Shown piece by piece: positions 61,321-64,000 of a stretch of 64,000 nt of DNA. This DNA is from Parasitella parasitica (taxonomy: Eukaryota; Mucoromycota; Mucoromycetes; Mucorales; Mucoraceae): positions 51,895-115,894 of the forward strand of contig MU619298.1 of assembly GCA_025201805.1 (NCBI GenBank). Direction: 5' to 3'. A model generated the notes under the pieces. The model searched no databases and was not told where the DNA came from. It saw nothing but the letters and a program-made list of their open reading frames with translations. A program made the translations under genes and the position numbers. Numbering within the stretch: position 1 is the stretch's first letter; each line of letters begins with the position of its first letter.

Positions 61321-62963
61321 TTAATGATAAGAGGGTGCTATCCATTTATCGGGTAATGTTGTTGCAGGTGAGTTTGTGGACTCATCCTTGTGCGTTGGAA
61401 ATAAGAAATTATGGTTCTGTGCTGCCGATGCTGATGTAGATGCTGTTGCTGCCATGGATGAATGGTAAATTGGTGTTGTAGGCGCAGTGTGTAATATAGG
61501 ATTGTATGGGTATGAAGATGTGTCGATTCGAATTTGCTGCTGTTGCTGCTGTCGAAGTAGACCCTCTAGAAACACAATCTTTGATCTTTGGACATCAATC
61601 AGGTCAAATGCTTTTTGCACTTCTCCAGTCAACATTTTGTACATGTCTATGTAATTGTGTCGTAATTCAATGATCTGCGATTTTAGCTGCTCTTCGTCAT
61701 TAGGTATTGCTTGCTCCAAAAAATGAGGTAAATGGCTAAAGGTAGGAGCAAATGTCTGGTGATGTTGCTGTTGTTGACAGTAGACCGAGGCATCTTCTAG
61801 CGTTGAGATAGGCGAAGTCGTTGCCGTGTTGAATAAAGGGGGGTACATGTGCTGCGGGTTTGTGTCAAATAGCATGTCTGTAGGCGTAGTTGCGGTGGCA
61901 GTGCTCATAGTTTGACGATTGTATTGTTGAAGCTGCAGGGTCAACGAGGATGAGGAGGCAGACGAAGCAGAGCGACGTCTTTCATCTAGACTGTTATTGG
62001 CACTGTCATAATCGTCATGGTTGACATCGGACTCGTCTCCTGATCCAACGTTGAGGATGGTCTCTGGATCATCCACTTCTTCCTCCTCTGTCCTTGGTTT
62101 CTTCTTGCGTGAATAACGTGGTGTTTTTCTGCGTATTAAATGATGCAAGTCTGTTCTGCTGGGACGAAAATAGACGTGGTGCCAACGGCATGTTTCTTTG
62201 TCTTTGCTGTCTTTGGATTTACGAGCGTCTGTATCTCTCTGAAAGCCATAAATCTAACATTATTATTTTTTTCGTCAGTTTAGTCAGATGTCAATTGTAT
62301 TGTCTACTTACATTCAACTGTCGAACAAATGAAGCAAACTTGCAGTGCTTGAATAATTGAGGCAGTACAATCTCCGTGAATTCTTTAGGGAAACGTTAGC
62401 TATCGATACAATACGAAAAAAGAACAACCAACTTACTTGGAATACAGTCAATGATAAACATATCAGTGCCGTTATGTTTGCACCAACGAGCATACTTCTG
62501 TCCGTTGTCGGGTGCTTGTAAACACCTATGATTAAAAAAGTAACAAGAATGTAAGGAACTTTGTTTCTTCATTTTTTTTTAAAAAAAAAAGGGGGGGGGG
62601 GAGCGAGAAAAGCGATAAAGAGGAGTGAGAGTGAATGGGTGAGTTTGCCTCGAGATTAAAGTTCGATATGAAAAGGGGCATGTATGTTACAAATGAGAGC
62701 GACAAAGAGAGAAAGACGGGAGAGGCTACATAATGTACTTACTGATACAGTTTCGAAACAAAGCCAGCAACCCCACGTTCAGGCTGGCTGATGCTTTCCT
62801 CACCGTCCATGTTCATATGCGTATTGGGCGTATGGTGGCTACTGGACATGAGGCTCCAATGCGACGTAGCGTTTAGATCGGTTGGTGAATGTGAGGGATA
62901 TTCTTGCTCATTGTAGGTATTAAAGGTCATTAAAGAAGGGTCATTATAATGTTGATAATCCAT
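61321..62963 (-). CDS. HSF-type transcription factor
   Basis: Four exons from ATG 62963 (MDYQHYNDPSLM). The spliced product carries a full heat-shock-factor DNA-binding domain: GVAGFVSKLYQCLQAPDNG, YARWCKHNGTDMFIID, IPKFTEIVLPQLFKHCKFASFVRQLNIYGF, then WHHVYFRP. Introns lie after KLYQ, in the IPK codons and after RQLN. A basic patch, an acidic stretch and a Gln-rich region follow. A predicted coil (EEQLKSQIIELRHNYIDMYKMLTGEVQ) may serve oligomerisation. It resembles Mga1/Sfl1-type fungal HSF proteins more than the trimeric Hsf1, but the assignment within the family is uncertain. Confidence 0.9.
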
Positions 62964-63046
62964 AATGAGAAGAGAGTGAAGATGTTTTGAAATGCTAAAG
63001 TTCAAACAAAAAAAAAAGGGCCCTATTTTATATGTTTTTCCCTAAC

Positions 63047-63078
<32 letters not shown>

Positions 63079-63258
63079 CCCTCTTCAGCACCCTTACTTT
63101 TTATTGATGTAAATAGCTGCTTACGCTTTATGCTAAATGCTGTTGCTGCTGCTGCTGCTGCTGTCAGCAAGGTCTCCCTCGTGATCCCCCCAATAAAGGA
63201 GTTACATATACGGTATACAATGCAAATAAATATGTATAATCTTAAAAAAAGATTTATT
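62964..63258. other. Spacer with T run and CTG repeat
   Basis: Contains a T run of about 27 (63048-63075) and (CTG)8-like repeat near 63138-63162 between two minus-strand genes. Confidence 0.5.
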
Positions 63259-63888
63259 TTAATTTTCATGTATGTCCATTTCATCCATCACTCTACGATA
63301 TGTCTTGTCATGAGTCCTCTTTTTCGGGCTGCTGCCAATCAAAGCGTACCCGAGTGCTTTTCTTGATAACAGCGGGATCACTCGATCCATCATTTGAGGA
63401 AAAACATATTTCTCACAGAATAAACTGACACACAGGTTCACCGCAGCCAAGAACAAAATGAACCATTTGAAGCCCATGGGTAGAGGCTCTAGCTCCATTA
63501 ACTTCATTACAAATGTCGGTGGCCACACGACAAACCAAGTTGTAAGGCTGATTAGCGTTGCAAGTGTCAGCACAAGTTTGCCATTGGTCCAGAGCGGCTT
63601 TCTATAGGGCGGACCAACACTAAACACAACAGCGATCAGCATGTACTGGTAACTGGATATCAAAAACAAGACTGTATTCTCGAGACATTCAATGTTTTCG
63701 CCATTTGGGTCAAATACAGGAGGTCTGTACCATGATTGCTGGTGAACTGCCCAATAAGACAAGAACTGAAAACTCGAGTTGATCAGAATTTGTCCTATCA
63801 AAGATGTCAACACTTTTCTAGACACTAAACTAGCCGTTGGTCTTTTTCGGTCAAGGTATGGCCATGCAGCTGTATGTCCCACTACAAA

Positions 63889-63927
<39 letters not shown>

Positions 63928-64000
63928 AGCGACATGTGCGTATAAATATAAATTAGGACATAAAACTTACTATACACAGCGATGGGTAGAATAAGGAATA
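63259..64000 (-). CDS. P5-type cation-transporting ATPase, C-terminal part (YPK9/ATP13A2-like)
   Basis: Partial gene; the 5' part lies beyond the right edge. The edge exon reads FLILPIAVYM and splices (GTAAGT donor, a long poly-T tract before the acceptor) to GHTAAWPYLDRKRPTASLVS. The rest gives the last membrane helices of a P5B ATPase: SLIGQILINSSFQFLSY, a WYRPP lumenal loop, LENTVLFLISSYQYMLIAVVFSVGPPYRKPLW, and two more hydrophobic spans. The C-terminus is KTYRRVMDEMDIHEN. P5B pumps are vacuolar/lysosomal polyamine or cation transporters. The catalytic domains are not in the window. Confidence 0.88.

Overview
The window is a stretch of fungal nuclear genome. It most probably comes from a Mucoromycota (Mucorales-type) zygomycete. 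The case rests on four points: AT-rich spacers; many short introns (about 55-80 bases) with GTAAGT-type donors, CTAAC/CTGAC-like branch points and TAG/CAG acceptors; fungal families such as a medusa-type regulator, a Sre/Fep1-type iron GATA repressor and a DUF3712 membrane protein; and a nuclease-like family that I associate with these fungi. Genus and species cannot be read from the sequence. I found no rRNA, tRNA or CRISPR array. A 675-base run of N (25743-26417) is an assembly gap.

Layout, left to right. 0-9.8 kb: possible exon at the left edge (-), PEBP protein (-), Rab5-type GTPase (+), Zn2Cys6 regulator (+), DDHD-type phospholipase (-), fructose-1,6-bisphosphatase (+). 9.8-14.4 kb: gene-poor, AT-rich DNA with decayed repeats. 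14.5-24.3 kb: unrecognised five-exon gene (-) divergent from a two-finger iron GATA factor (+), pyruvate dehydrogenase E2 (-), PQ-loop membrane protein (+), endopolyphosphatase (+). 24.3-41.6 kb: accessory region with the N gap, a many-exon gene with a PD-(D/E)xK-like signature (+), an internally deleted Helitron remnant (-), a 1,649-residue DUF3712 protein with a duplicated ectodomain (-), a small zinc-knuckle gene (+) and broken coding remnants. 42-56.6 kb: dUTPase (+), Puf/RRM RNA-binding protein (-), peroxin 13 (+), polyglutamine protein (-), IPP isomerase (-), two unrecognised genes (+), medusa-type regulator (-). 56.6-61.3 kb: noncoding DNA with a duplicated segment and a degenerate tandem array. 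61.3-64 kb: HSF-type regulator (-) and the C-terminal part of a P5-type ATPase (-).

Most of the recognised genes are single-copy housekeeping genes: central carbon metabolism (FBP, PDH E2), isoprenoid and nucleotide metabolism, endosome/vacuole/peroxisome functions, and transcription factors. They are not arranged as a pathway cluster. Several are divergent pairs with short shared upstream regions. The unusual material lies in the gene-poor blocks: the Helitron remnant and its unusual zinc knuckles, the nuclease-like gene, and the dispersed repeat family at 11.07, 29.3 and 58.6-59.6 kb. Exon boundaries were worked out by hand from splice signals and reading phase; where I give a length in residues, the phases of all exons add up.
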